A stretch of 64,000 nt of DNA from Pseudoalteromonas caenipelagi (GTDB lineage Bacteria > Pseudomonadota > Gammaproteobacteria > Enterobacterales > Alteromonadaceae). The translations under genes were made by a program, and so were the position numbers. The notes under the pieces were generated by a model. It had not been told where the DNA came from and made no database searches. It worked only from the letters and a program-made list of their open reading frames with translations. Shown one piece after another: positions 8,033 through 17,384 of the stretch. How positions within the stretch are numbered: position 1 is the stretch's first letter; each line of letters starts with the position of its first letter. The stretch covers positions 372,001 through 436,000 of the forward strand of contig NZ_JABBPG010000002.1 of the NCBI RefSeq assembly GCF_013140855.1, read 5' to 3'.

Positions 8033-10630
8033 TTACTTAGTTGCTTTGTACTTAAGCGTTACGTTGGCATAAGGGAAGATGCCTCTTAGTCCAAAGTGCC
8101 AAGTACCTGCTTGTGGATTCTCTAAAGAGCAACTTTCTTCGCTGCCCCAAAGGTATGGGCGACAGTCGTATTTGAAGAAATGTGTTTTCTTGTTGTGACG
8201 CACATACAAGTCAGCTTCGCCTTCACCGCTGATACTTACTTCAAGGTTTTTGTAACCTTCAGGTAGCTCAATTGAGAAGCGTTGCCACCAAAACCAACCG
8301 GCAAGGTTGGTAAATTCACCTTCGATCACTTCTTGTTGTGTCGCTGTTTTTAGCTCAATCACGATTGGATCGTGATCTGATGCGCGGTAGGCATTGTCAG
8401 CATAAAGGCTAGCTAAGTGTTTGTAAGACTTGTATTCCATGTTGTAATCAAGTGCAACAGGCTCGTCTGCATTGATATGCCAATCAGCGATATCAACCAC
8501 TTTTTCCATCATAGATGAACTTGCAAACGCATGATCTAGGCTACCGATACGACCTTGATAAACATATGAGTAATCAGCTGTAGTTTGGTGTAACTGCTTT
8601 TTGATATCTTGATAGCCTTGCTCGACATAAGTGCGGATTGGGTCTTCTTGGCCGTAGGCATTCATATCTCCAAGAATGATGGTATCAGGGTCGTCTTGAC
8701 CTGTTGGTGAGGTTGCTAACCAGCTTGATAATGCTTTAACTGCATTAACACGAGTGAGGTTCCAACAACCTTGACCATCTTTTTGGTCTTGATCTAAACC
8801 TTCAGCTTTAGAGCAGCTACCTTTTGAGCGTAGGTGGGCCACAACTAAGTTAAAGGTTTCGTTGCTTTGTAAGTCAGTAAACGTTTGCATCACTGGTGGG
8901 CGGTTACCATAATCAAAAGGAACAACTTCAGTAAAAGCCGCAGTGCCCACTTCTTTAACTTTGTTGCTACGGTAAATGATGGCAGACATGATTGCATCAC
9001 CACCGACCTTTTCGGTGCCAAGATTGACATAGGCATAGGTGTTTTGAGTATCTTGTGCATTCAATGTCGCAGTTAAATCAGCAATTGCGCTTAGCTCACC
9101 AAAACCATCGTTTTCCATCTCTAGAATACCGAATAAATCAGCATCTAATTTCAGCATTGCGGCGACGGTTTTTGCTTTTTGGCGCTCGAACTCTTCTGGC
9201 GTATCAGCACCACGAGGAGTAGGGAAGCCTGCGCCCTGACCGTCGCCATTAAAGTAATTTAATACGTTGAAGCTGGCGATGCGTAGATCGCCACGGGTTG
9301 TTACTTCAGGCGCATCGGTACGAGGGTTAGTTGCGATGAAATTAGGCTGCACAGTTGGGTGAATACGATATTGGCTGTAACCATAGCCCAACACACCTTG
9401 CACGCCTGTTACTGTATCGCCTAAACGTAGCGTGTTATAAGCATCAAGCTCAGGAGTCGGATATGGGACCACTTCAGGGTTTTGCGCTGAAGAGCCGTCA
9501 TCAAGTAAGATTTCTTTTTGCTTGTTTTGTGCTTCTACTGCATTTGCTGCATCACCAGGAAGTGCTACTTGCGTAGATTGATATAAACGCTCGGTACCAA
9601 GGCGTACTTCGCCATAGCGTGTTAAACCATAGGTATCGTTTACAACAAGCGCATTACTTACTTCAACAAACATACCTTCAACAGACTCGAGTCCTGCTTC
9701 AAGTGGTAGTGTGATTGTAGTGGCTGGTACTGACCCGGTACCGCATATTTTAACGGCGTTGACTGAGCTTAATTGAGTTTGACCGTATTTCTCTTCGACT
9801 TTACCTGCCACTTTAACGATATCGCCGTTATTTACTTGGGTGTTTTTGAAATAAACAAAAATACCTTCAGAGGTTAATGGGTCATTATCTTGATCTGCGA
9901 GCTCTTCTTGTAAGAAGAAGCCTTTAAGTTGCTCATCACCTTGCAATGCCGACGTAACGATACCTTGAATTTCAACTGTTTGACCAGCTAATGGGCTTGC
10001 ATTACCAGCACCTTGTACTTGGCTAATCAAAACATTATTAGCGTCACACACTAAATCTTCTGGCTCAGGAGGGAGCTCATCAGAGTGCTTACCAATGTTA
10101 GAAAAGTCATCTTTAGCGTTTGCAATCCACTGTGTTGAAGGTACAAACTCATCACTCGCGTTTGCATCTCCCACCATAAATTGTGGTTTACGCACTAAAC
10201 TTTTATCTTTTGTGTTTGCTTCGTCATCGGCCCAGCTGTAGCCCGGGTCTACACCGATTTGGCCTAGGCTATCGATGATGGTGCCAGCTTTGAGCAACGC
10301 GACTGCATCATCACCATTGAACCAGCTTCCGCCCGATAAAAGTTGTGCTTTTGCTGTTAGCTCTTCGTTTGCGCTTGAATGTGCAATAACGAATGTTGCT
10401 TTTGGCTCAAGGCTGCCCTCAAGTGTAATGGTGCGACCAGCATCTGTATTACCGTTGAAGTAAAAGTTTACCCCATAATCGGCTAAATTAACTGCTTGAT
10501 CACCTGTATTGTAAAGTTCTACAGCTTTGTTGTAGCTGCTGCCTTCTACATATTCAGAAATAATTAGCTCAGCATGAGCTGGTATGCAAACCGCTGAGAT
10601 CAGGGTTGCAAGAATTGTTTTTTTTAACAT
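8033..10630 (-). CDS. ExeM/NucH-type extracellular endonuclease
   Basis: This 865-residue secreted DNase-like protein begins with a signal peptide (residues 1-20, ending PAHA). Next is a lamin-tail domain (about 21-130, starting LIISEYVEG) and an OB-fold region (about 195-430). An endonuclease/exonuclease/phosphatase domain spans about 447-760. Its active-site residues are visible: N455 in FNVLNYF, E504 in LEMEND, GDMNAYG (654-660), SLDHAF and SDHDP (751-755). The final ~90 residues resemble a pre-peptidase C-terminal secretion domain rich in Trp and Tyr. Relatives degrade extracellular DNA for phosphate and in biofilm turnover. It heads a run of genes for exported proteins. No GlyGly-CTERM sorting tail is present. 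Confidence 0.9.
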   Translation of the reverse strand: MLKKTILATLISAVCIPAHAELIISEYVEGSSYNKAVELYNTGDQAVNLADYGVNFYFNGNTDAGRTITLEGSLEPKATFVIAHSSANEELTAKAQLLSGGSWFNGDDAVALLKAGTIIDSLGQIGVDPGYSWADDEANTKDKSLVRKPQFMVGDANASDEFVPSTQWIANAKDDFSNIGKHSDELPPEPEDLVCDANNVLISQVQGAGNASPLAGQTVEIQGIVTSALQGDEQLKGFFLQEELADQDNDPLTSEGIFVYFKNTQVNNGDIVKVAGKVEEKYGQTQLSSVNAVKICGTGSVPATTITLPLEAGLESVEGMFVEVSNALVVNDTYGLTRYGEVRLGTERLYQSTQVALPGDAANAVEAQNKQKEILLDDGSSAQNPEVVPYPTPELDAYNTLRLGDTVTGVQGVLGYGYSQYRIHPTVQPNFIATNPRTDAPEVTTRGDLRIASFNVLNYFNGDGQGAGFPTPRGADTPEEFERQKAKTVAAMLKLDADLFGILEMENDGFGELSAIADLTATLNAQDTQNTYAYVNLGTEKVGGDAIMSAIIYRSNKVKEVGTAAFTEVVPFDYGNRPPVMQTFTDLQSNETFNLVVAHLRSKGSCSKAEGLDQDQKDGQGCWNLTRVNAVKALSSWLATSPTGQDDPDTIILGDMNAYGQEDPIRTYVEQGYQDIKKQLHQTTADYSYVYQGRIGSLDHAFASSSMMEKVVDIADWHINADEPVALDYNMEYKSYKHLASLYADNAYRASDHDPIVIELKTATQQEVIEGEFTNLAGWFWWQRFSIELPEGYKNLEVSISGEGEADLYVRHNKKTHFFKYDCRPYLWGSEESCSLENPQAGTWHFGLRGIFPYANVTLKYKATK

Positions 10631-10931
10631 TTTATTATAGTTCCCGTGTTTAGCACTAATCTAGCTCTTTGGCTAGATTTGGATATTCTACTCTAATTTT
10701 ATTGCATTTGTGTTTAAAAAGTTTCGCTAAAAAGGGATTTATGATGAATGAATGTAAATAAAGTCTTGTATCCAGAGAGTTTGTATATAGGGTGGGGAGT
10801 GCTTATTTAATGATTATTTGGCAACTAAATAACCAGTTTAGTTAACATTTGCACAATTCAGGGATAACTAAGATGACCTTAATTTTGCAAAGAATGGGTG
10901 CGATAACATATTTATCGCATCCATTTGGGGT
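10631..10931. other. Intergenic region with weak hairpin
   Basis: A stem formed by bases 10896-10906 and 10912-10922 (GGGTGCGATAA/TTATCGCATCC, one wobble) lies just after the porin-like gene. It may end its transcript, although no T run follows. An AACTAAA/TTTAGTT dyad near 10824-10843 sits about 200 bases upstream of the nuclease start. No gene is visible. Confidence 0.45.
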
Positions 10932-11708
10932 CTAGAAGTATGCGTTGAATGCAACTGATACTTGATTACCCCTATCTAGGTAACCAAAACGGTAGAAGTA
11001 TTTATCAGACAAAAAGTATTTTGCTTCAAGCTGTAGTTTAGAGTCATTAATACCGGCACCAAACGCTAGGCTTTTGTCTACATAATAGCTAGCCATAACA
11101 TTACGAACCGAGCCACCAAGTTGATAGTCTTCATGAGAGGCATCGATAGTAAAGAATGCACTGCCATTTAGCTTTTTAAAATAACGAGTAGATATCATCC
11201 AATTATCTGGTGCATCTTGCACACCAACTGTCACACCAAGGTAGTCAGATTCATTAATTTGATGATTGTACTCAGCCTGAAACCACGTTTTGTCAGTGTG
11301 CTCATCTGAACGTAAAGTGCGTACTTGAAGTTTCAACATATCGTTATATAAATAGCCGAAACCTATACTGTGGTTATCTTCGTTGCTAAGGTTTCCAACG
11401 GTCGCGTTGACGAAAAAATTACGGTAAAAAGCCTCACCAGAAGCACTAAAAAAGTTGTCTGCGTCGTTGTCGGTATAGCTTACTGATACTTTAGAGTCAG
11501 TATCCAAATAGCCAAAGTCATCCCATATACCTGTATTTTGCTGCTCTGCGAAATAATATGTGCTGTTTAGATGTAAAGAGTTAAAACTGCTTTGTTCAGT
11601 ATGAGCATAGCTTGCGCTATTGAACCACTGTTTGTCGCTTGCGTGTACGCTGGTAGCTAGTATGCTCAGTGGTAATAATAGAGTTGTCATAGGTAATAAG
11701 TAACGCAT
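10932..11708 (-). CDS. Putative outer-membrane beta-barrel (porin-like) protein
   Basis: The 258-residue product has a signal peptide (MRYLLPM to SVHA, residues 1-23). The mature chain is dominated by alternating polar and hydrophobic residues in short strands with many aromatic girdle residues, as in a 10-14-stranded barrel. It ends VSVAFNAYF, a good BAM recognition signal with a terminal phenylalanine. It has no long extracellular domain. I cannot name the substrate, and similar small barrels in marine bacteria are annotated only as putative porins. It is separated by over 150 bases from each neighbour and is probably transcribed alone. Confidence 0.65.
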   Translation of the reverse strand: MRYLLPMTTLLLPLSILATSVHASDKQWFNSASYAHTEQSSFNSLHLNSTYYFAEQQNTGIWDDFGYLDTDSKVSVSYTDNDADNFFSASGEAFYRNFFVNATVGNLSNEDNHSIGFGYLYNDMLKLQVRTLRSDEHTDKTWFQAEYNHQINESDYLGVTVGVQDAPDNWMISTRYFKKLNGSAFFTIDASHEDYQLGGSVRNVMASYYVDKSLAFGAGINDSKLQLEAKYFLSDKYFYRFGYLDRGNQVSVAFNAYF

Positions 11709-11863
11709 AATATTCCTTTGTTTAATGGCGTTAAAATTAGAGTGCTAGTTTAGCGTCTCTGTTGCGGCGCTAAAGTTAAACAGATTAGCCTCTTTATACA
11801 AGCCAAAAATTGTAATATTTTGCGAAAATAAGCTTTAAGATCATTATAATAAATCACAGAGCA

Positions 11864-13069
11864 TCAGCTGTGCTCAAAATATATTCTATAAGTTGCTGAC
11901 CAAATTGGATAATCAACGTCCATTAGATAACACACAAACCGATCTGCGTCTAAATTGGCATAATCGAGCAGATACTTTACTTTTGCTTGCATTTGCTGGT
12001 CTTTGTTCAACAGGTTGTGTGGGTTTTGCAAACTAATAATACTTAACTCAGGAAAATCGGGTAAGCGCTCAGTCCACATATCGCTGGCATTTAATTTACC
12101 TTCTTCAACTTTTTGATTCCCATGATAGCAACCAACATTTACATTACTGCTTCTATCTATGGCTTTGTCGACTAACACCAGTAAGGTAAGTCGTTTAGTA
12201 GGGTTTTTGATTGAAATACTTGTTGAGCTGCATTGGCTTTGGTGGGTTAAAGGGTTAACCAACTCATCAGGATTATTAAAAATAAATGTTGCGTCAAATA
12301 CAGGGGCGTTAGGCAAGTCATCAAATACAATACCAGAGTTACTTGGCGAATAACTGCTATAAGCTTGCTCTAGGCCTTCAGACGAAAACTCATCAGCAAT
12401 ACCAATGGTAAATTCGTTTGGCGTTATTCTGCTCGATTTAGATAGCAGTTTTGGCTTCTTAAAATCACTTGGATGAGGGTGTGTGTAAAATTGTACAAAA
12501 GGAGGCGCACCTCTTTGTCTTTTTACACTTTTTTTGCTGATCAAAGCAATTTCTTGCAAAAAATCTGAGTCCGGTTTTTGTAACGTTAAAATGTAGGTGC
12601 AAAAAACATGTTCTACACTGAAGCCCAGTAAAGACTTGGCGGCATAATATAGTTGTGCTCGCTTGTCCTGTTGATGTGGGAGTTCATCAGTATTTGGTTC
12701 ATGTAATTTCTGAAGCTGTCGTTTTAGATCTGCATGGCTGCTGGCATAGGTCTTTATACTCTCGGCAAACAAATGACAGGCTTGGCTCAATTGCTGGTGG
12801 TTTGACTCGCTAATATGAGGCTGCAACTTGTTTATAAATTCTTCTAAGGCCTTTATACCAGGTAGTTGTAGCAGTACTTGATCTCCCGTTGCAGCTTTTT
12901 TGGCATTGAAAACACGCTGGCTGTTCGAACGGTGATAATTTAAAAAGTTAGTTAAACCATTGATAGTGTTAGCTGTTACTGGAAGTTCAGCAAAAATTGC
13001 ATTGAGGTTTTTTTTAAGTCGATCTCCTAACCTTGTAAGTTCACTGACGGTTTGCTGATTAAGTCCCAT
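11864..13069 (-). CDS. Hypothetical protein with HTH-like N-terminus
   Basis: This 401-residue protein lacks a signal peptide and membrane segments, so it should be cytoplasmic. Residues 1-75 (LGDRLKKNLNAIF, then NFLNYHRSNSQRVFNAKKA) resemble a helix-turn-helix followed by LPGIKALEEFI. This is the shape of uncharacterised regulators that start MGL-x-Q. The middle is helical to about residue 130. The C-terminal ~250 residues are mixed alpha/beta with no motif I know. It lies between the porin-like gene and the serine protease on the same strand with 86-155-base gaps. A regulator is a guess; no family is confidently assigned. Confidence 0.55.
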   Translation of the reverse strand: MGLNQQTVSELTRLGDRLKKNLNAIFAELPVTANTINGLTNFLNYHRSNSQRVFNAKKAATGDQVLLQLPGIKALEEFINKLQPHISESNHQQLSQACHLFAESIKTYASSHADLKRQLQKLHEPNTDELPHQQDKRAQLYYAAKSLLGFSVEHVFCTYILTLQKPDSDFLQEIALISKKSVKRQRGAPPFVQFYTHPHPSDFKKPKLLSKSSRITPNEFTIGIADEFSSEGLEQAYSSYSPSNSGIVFDDLPNAPVFDATFIFNNPDELVNPLTHQSQCSSTSISIKNPTKRLTLLVLVDKAIDRSSNVNVGCYHGNQKVEEGKLNASDMWTERLPDFPELSIISLQNPHNLLNKDQQMQAKVKYLLDYANLDADRFVCYLMDVDYPIWSATYRIYFEHS

Positions 13070-13155
13070 GATATCAAGCCCTTATTTTTAATTAAAGTTA
13101 GATTACATGGGACTTAGAGGTTTTTAAAGTCCGGTTGAGAAATTAAAACCTAAGT

Positions 13156-14805
13156 TTATTGGCAAGTACCAACTCGAGTCCATGGACCCCATGGACCAGA
13201 GCTCTGTGGATTCTCACCTTGTACCCACCAGTTGGCGCGGTAAACAATACCTTCCACTTGAGCAAGTTCACCTTGCTGATAGATTTTTGATGCTGACCAA
13301 GTTGCTACACCGTTACAGTTACCTGTATCACCACCTGAGACCGAAACTGACTTAGTTACAGTGGCCGTTTGGTTGTTACTATCAGTGATAGAAAGCGTTA
13401 CTTGGTAGCTACCAGCTTGCGCATAAGTGTGGCTTGGTGCAAACGCGTTGCTGCGATTACCATCACCAAAGTCCCAAAGTACTGCACTGATGTTACCAGC
13501 GCTGCTGTTGGTAAAGCTTACATTTAAACCACTTACGCTTGCGCTAAAGTCTGCAACAGGGGCTGAGCTGTCGCCACATGCATTGCCTTTTTGCCATACG
13601 TTCGGGTAAAGATCTGGTTGCGCACCTTGTGACCACCAAATAGCTGTATACTCATAGCCATTAAAGCTTACTTTGTCGTTCAGTGCGTAAGATTTGCTTG
13701 CACTCCAACTTTCAACGCCAGAGCAGCTGCCATTGTCATCACCAGTTGATACTTTAACTTGCTTAGATGTTGTATTTGTTTGGCCTTTGGTATCTGTAAC
13801 AGTCAGTTGTACGTTGTACGTACCAGCTTCGCTAAACTGATAAGTTGGGCTTGCGTCTGATGACGTTCCACCTTGGCGGTCACCGAATTTCCAGCTATAT
13901 CCATCAATACCTTTGTCATCACGAGAGCGATCTGTAAAGGTTACTGATAGTTGGTTAACAGTAAAGTCAAAGTCTGCTACTGGAGCGCTGTCAACTGGGC
14001 CTGTGTCACCGATCCCAGTTTTCGCTTTAATCCAATCTAAGTAGCTTGTTGTTCTGGTAAACGCAGAAGCACCTTGACATGAAATACCCCAGCTTACGGT
14101 ACCAATGCTGTAAAATTCATTACCTACACGTACTGCATATGGACCGCCACTATCGCCGTTACATGCTGAGCGGCCACCTTGACCACCACCACAAATAACA
14201 GAGTTCGGGATACTGTAGTTTAATTGACTACTACAGCTTGAGTTGCTGATAACTGGTAAGTCAACTTCACGTAACACGTCACTTGGTCTGCCTCTATTAG
14301 ACGTCAATCCCCAACCAGAAACTGTTACGTTGTCACCAACGCTAGCATATTGTTGTTCAATTGCAGCCGTTGCAAGTTTCGCCGGTGTATGTTGGCTACT
14401 CGCAGGAGACGCTAGGCGCAGCACTGCTATGTCATAACCAGAGCGAATGCTCTGTGCACCGCGCCACTGCTCATGGCTTATAATCTGAGATACACGTAAT
14501 GTTTGTCCATCATTACGACTAATCGAGTGAGCACCAACACGTACTGTTAAACTGCTAGTTGATGCATTATCAACACAGTGAGCTGCTGTTAATACCCAAT
14601 CTTGGCTGATCAAAGTACCACCACACCCTTGCTGGCCATTCATCAAAAGTGCTACTTGGTATGGTCTTGAATGTGCGTCTGTTTCTGTACCACCCACAAT
14701 GTTGATATCAACATCAGGTAAAGTTGCAGGTTTTGCCATTAACAGGGGAGAGGCTAATGTGCTTAATACAGCTAATGTGATAGTTGTCATTTTATTATTG
14801 TACAT
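13156..14805 (-). CDS. Secreted S1-family serine protease with PKD and chitin-binding domains
   Basis: A 24-residue signal peptide is followed by a short propeptide and the activation sequence IVGG at 36-39. The S1 catalytic triad is clear: H76 in TAAHC, D125 in YDIAVL and S219 in CNGDSGGP. The residue matching trypsin Asp189 is Ser213 (sequence RSACNGDSGG), so specificity may be chymotrypsin-like rather than tryptic. After residue 270 come a PKD domain, a CBM5/12 domain (WSASKSYALNDKV), a second PKD domain and a second CBM5/12 domain. The layout fits a type-II-secreted protease that anchors to chitin or other polymers. The ribosome site AAGGA lies six bases before the ATG. Confidence 0.92.
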   Translation of the reverse strand: MYNNKMTTITLAVLSTLASPLLMAKPATLPDVDINIVGGTETDAHSRPYQVALLMNGQQGCGGTLISQDWVLTAAHCVDNASTSSLTVRVGAHSISRNDGQTLRVSQIISHEQWRGAQSIRSGYDIAVLRLASPASSQHTPAKLATAAIEQQYASVGDNVTVSGWGLTSNRGRPSDVLREVDLPVISNSSCSSQLNYSIPNSVICGGGQGGRSACNGDSGGPYAVRVGNEFYSIGTVSWGISCQGASAFTRTTSYLDWIKAKTGIGDTGPVDSAPVADFDFTVNQLSVTFTDRSRDDKGIDGYSWKFGDRQGGTSSDASPTYQFSEAGTYNVQLTVTDTKGQTNTTSKQVKVSTGDDNGSCSGVESWSASKSYALNDKVSFNGYEYTAIWWSQGAQPDLYPNVWQKGNACGDSSAPVADFSASVSGLNVSFTNSSAGNISAVLWDFGDGNRSNAFAPSHTYAQAGSYQVTLSITDSNNQTATVTKSVSVSGGDTGNCNGVATWSASKIYQQGELAQVEGIVYRANWWVQGENPQSSGPWGPWTRVGTCQ

Positions 14806-15387
14806 GTTGTATCCTTGTTGTTACTCGTTAGTGAGTAATCTAGGAATAATCTGAGATACATTTCGAATCAATAGCTAGTTTAAACTTTGCGCGAGGTCTG
14901 ACCAGTGTTTGGGGAGGGTTTATTGCATAAATAGTTAGTTTAATCAAACAGTTGGTTGTAATGATTGGTTTACAGGTGCAATGTAAATAGATGTAAACAG
15001 GATGGACTTTATTGTGTTTTTTGTCATTTTTTGTTTCTTTTTGGAAACAAAAAATAAAGAACTGCTCACTTGTTTTAAAGTATGCAGGAAAAGTATTACG
15101 AACTTATTAAACAACCTGAATAGTTTTACAGGTGAGCTTGCTTTTTGCCAAAGTCACTAATTTATGAGTGCTTAAATTGGATGCCTTACACGACCTAATT
15201 AATATTTTCTCTTTTAATTTAGCTGTTTACTCTACTTCAGTCAGAAACACTCAAGTGGAGGCAATTTTACATCACCAGCTAGGAGAAAAATATAAAGGGA
15301 TATTTTTTCATCTAACTCCTTGATCTATGTCAATAGTGTTCTAACGTTAATATTCACTAAAAATTAACATTGTAAAGGTATTAATTT
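14806..15387. other. Divergent intergenic region with an AT-rich hairpin
   Basis: These 582 bases separate the divergently transcribed protease and lipase. A perfect 11-bp inverted repeat, TTTTTTGTTTC/GAAACAAAAAA (15027-15037 and 15044-15054), lies near the centre with a six-base loop. The part nearer the lipase is AT-rich and must hold its promoter, but I cannot assign hexamers. No small gene is apparent. Confidence 0.5.
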
Positions 15388-16305
15388 ATGAAGCGTTATG
15401 TGTTTTCACTTATTATTGGCTTTTTTACTTTATGGGGAGCCTCAGCCCACAGCAGTGAAGAACTGGAGTATCCAGTTGTTTTAGTTCACGGTTTATTTGG
15501 CTTTGACAACCTACTAGGTGTCGATTATTTCTATCGTGTTCCATCCGTCATACAGCAAGAAGGAGGCAATGTGTATGTTGCCGAAGTATCTTCAGCGCAT
15601 AACTCGGAATTGCGTGGGGAACAGTTACTTGAACAAGTTGCATTGGTGCGTGCTATAACGGGTAAAGATAAAGTTAACTTAATCGGTCATAGCCAAGGAG
15701 CGCAAACCATTCGTTATGTTGCTTCGGTTAAGCCTCAGTGGGTAGCATCAGTAACCAGCATTGGCGGAGTCAATTGGGGAAGCCGTTTTGCGGACGTCGT
15801 TAGAGGTAGCGTTGATACAGGCTCATTTTCGGAACAGTTTTTGGCTTCATTAGCAAATGGATTGGCTGGGTTGATTGATTTGTTATCGGGCAAGCCGACA
15901 GCACCAAAAGATGCATTAGAAGCTCTGTCTGCTTTGACGACAGAAGGAACTATTGCTTTTAATCAAAAATATCCAGAGGGCGTACCAAGCACGTATTGCG
16001 GTAACTCAAGTGCTTTGGCAGACAATGGCGTTTATTATTTTTCCTGGAGCGGCGCGAAAGCTTGGACGAATGTGTTTGACCCAGCTGATAACGCGTTGGC
16101 TTTGTTTTCTCAAGTATTTGGTGAACCCAATGATGGTCTAGTGTCCGCATGCTCCAGTAATTTAGGGCAAGTGATTGGTAATAATTTTAAAATGAACCAT
16201 CTTGATCAGGTGAACCAGACTATTGGTATTCATCACTTGTTTGAAACAGATCCGCTGACGCTTTATCGCCAACATATTCGCAGATTAAAGGACCTTAATC
16301 TATGA
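15388..16305 (+). CDS. Secreted triacylglycerol lipase, family I
   Basis: The 305-residue enzyme has a signal peptide (to SAHS, about residue 22) and the oxyanion-hole segment VLVHGLFGFDNLLG. The nucleophile elbow is GHSQG with S102. The catalytic aspartate is D249 in PNDGLV and the histidine H271 in MNHLDQVNQ. Two cysteines, C204 and C255, match the disulfide of Pseudomonas-type family I.1/I.2 lipases. It should hydrolyse triacylglycerols outside the cell after folding in the periplasm and type II secretion. Its stop codon overlaps the ATG of a lipase-specific chaperone gene, which supports translational coupling. At 305 residues the length is usual for the family. Confidence 0.93.
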   Translation: MKRYVFSLIIGFFTLWGASAHSSEELEYPVVLVHGLFGFDNLLGVDYFYRVPSVIQQEGGNVYVAEVSSAHNSELRGEQLLEQVALVRAITGKDKVNLIGHSQGAQTIRYVASVKPQWVASVTSIGGVNWGSRFADVVRGSVDTGSFSEQFLASLANGLAGLIDLLSGKPTAPKDALEALSALTTEGTIAFNQKYPEGVPSTYCGNSSALADNGVYYFSWSGAKAWTNVFDPADNALALFSQVFGEPNDGLVSACSSNLGQVIGNNFKMNHLDQVNQTIGIHHLFETDPLTLYRQHIRRLKDLNL

Positions 16306-17204
16306 GGAAGTGGAGCCTGATGATAATAGTGTTAATGACTACGGTGGTAATCTTTGGCACGCTGATGTTGTATTTTCAGAGCCAGCTAAAGCAGCGCGAA
16401 GTTGCTCAACAAAGTGAGCAAAAACTGCCAGTTACTCTGACAGGCAATGCTATTGCTCAGGCTCCATTATCTCAATTAACAGCGTATCAGGAACTAAAAA
16501 ACTGCGATGATGTAACAGCTACAGACAAGCACACGATAGACGACTGGTTGCTAACACTGCAAAACCATGAACTACAATCACAATGGCAACAACATATCGG
16601 CGAACTAGATGTGTGTTTACATCAATATGCTCAAGCTTATATAGCTTATAAACAAGCACTTACTGAGGTTGATGAAAACTTAAATATATTTGAACGACAT
16701 GAACTTCTAATGGATTTGCAGCGTGAGTATTTTTCACCGCAGTTAATTGAGCGTTGGTATGCGCAAGAAAACAACTGGAATGAACATGCGTTACAGCGTT
16801 GGCAAATACTCTCAGATAAAAGGATCACCACAGAGCAAAAGGAGCGTTTAATCTCACAGCACATAAGCCAATTGCCAGATACAGAGCGACAACTTATCCA
16901 ATCTAGTTCGCAGCTAGTCAAGCTTGCCAAGAGTTTGCCTGAGCAAGCCCCCAACGAGTTAATAACACAATATGGCCAAGCTGCAGCTCAAAGACTCTTT
17001 GCAGTGAAAGAGAAACAGGTCCAGTGGCAGAAAAAACTATTAAAATTTGAAGCGCTACGTGCAGAAATCTTGGCTAAAGCAGTTACCCCAAGTGAGCAAC
17101 AGCAGGAAATACAAAAAATAAAGCAAGCACTGTTTGATAGCTATGAGCGAAAGCGTTTGCCGCATGCATTAGCGAGAATTCAAAAAAAGCAAAGCGCATA
17201 TTAA
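16302..17204 (+). CDS. Lipase chaperone (foldase), divergent
   Basis: The gene starts in an ATGA overlap with the lipase stop. Residues 7-25 form a single N-terminal transmembrane anchor, after which the protein is almost entirely helical and rich in Gln, Glu and Leu, as steric lipase foldases are. The C-terminal part (AAQRLFAVKEKQVQWQ, later ALFDSYERKRLPHAL) matches the Lif pattern. The hallmark RxxFDYxLSxxGE motif of minidomain 1 is not present. The corresponding region reads TIDDWLLTLQNHEL, and two cysteines (NCDD, VCLH) appear nearby. Position, topology and size (300 residues) still make a membrane-anchored lipase-folding role the best call. Confidence 0.8.
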   Translation: MRKWSLMIIVLMTTVVIFGTLMLYFQSQLKQREVAQQSEQKLPVTLTGNAIAQAPLSQLTAYQELKNCDDVTATDKHTIDDWLLTLQNHELQSQWQQHIGELDVCLHQYAQAYIAYKQALTEVDENLNIFERHELLMDLQREYFSPQLIERWYAQENNWNEHALQRWQILSDKRITTEQKERLISQHISQLPDTERQLIQSSSQLVKLAKSLPEQAPNELITQYGQAAAQRLFAVKEKQVQWQKKLLKFEALRAEILAKAVTPSEQQQEIQKIKQALFDSYERKRLPHALARIQKKQSAY

Positions 17205-17384
17205 CAATCGGCATATTTGTATAAGCAGTTTATTAACTACATAGCTAAGGGTTTTGGTCATAACAAAGCTTGTGCTAAATCAAGTATCGCGTCTTAATTT
17301 TAATTTAAAGTTAAAAATTAACCAAAATTTAACTGTCCATCTATTAAAATGACATTTATTGCTTTTGACTAAGATACGACAACG

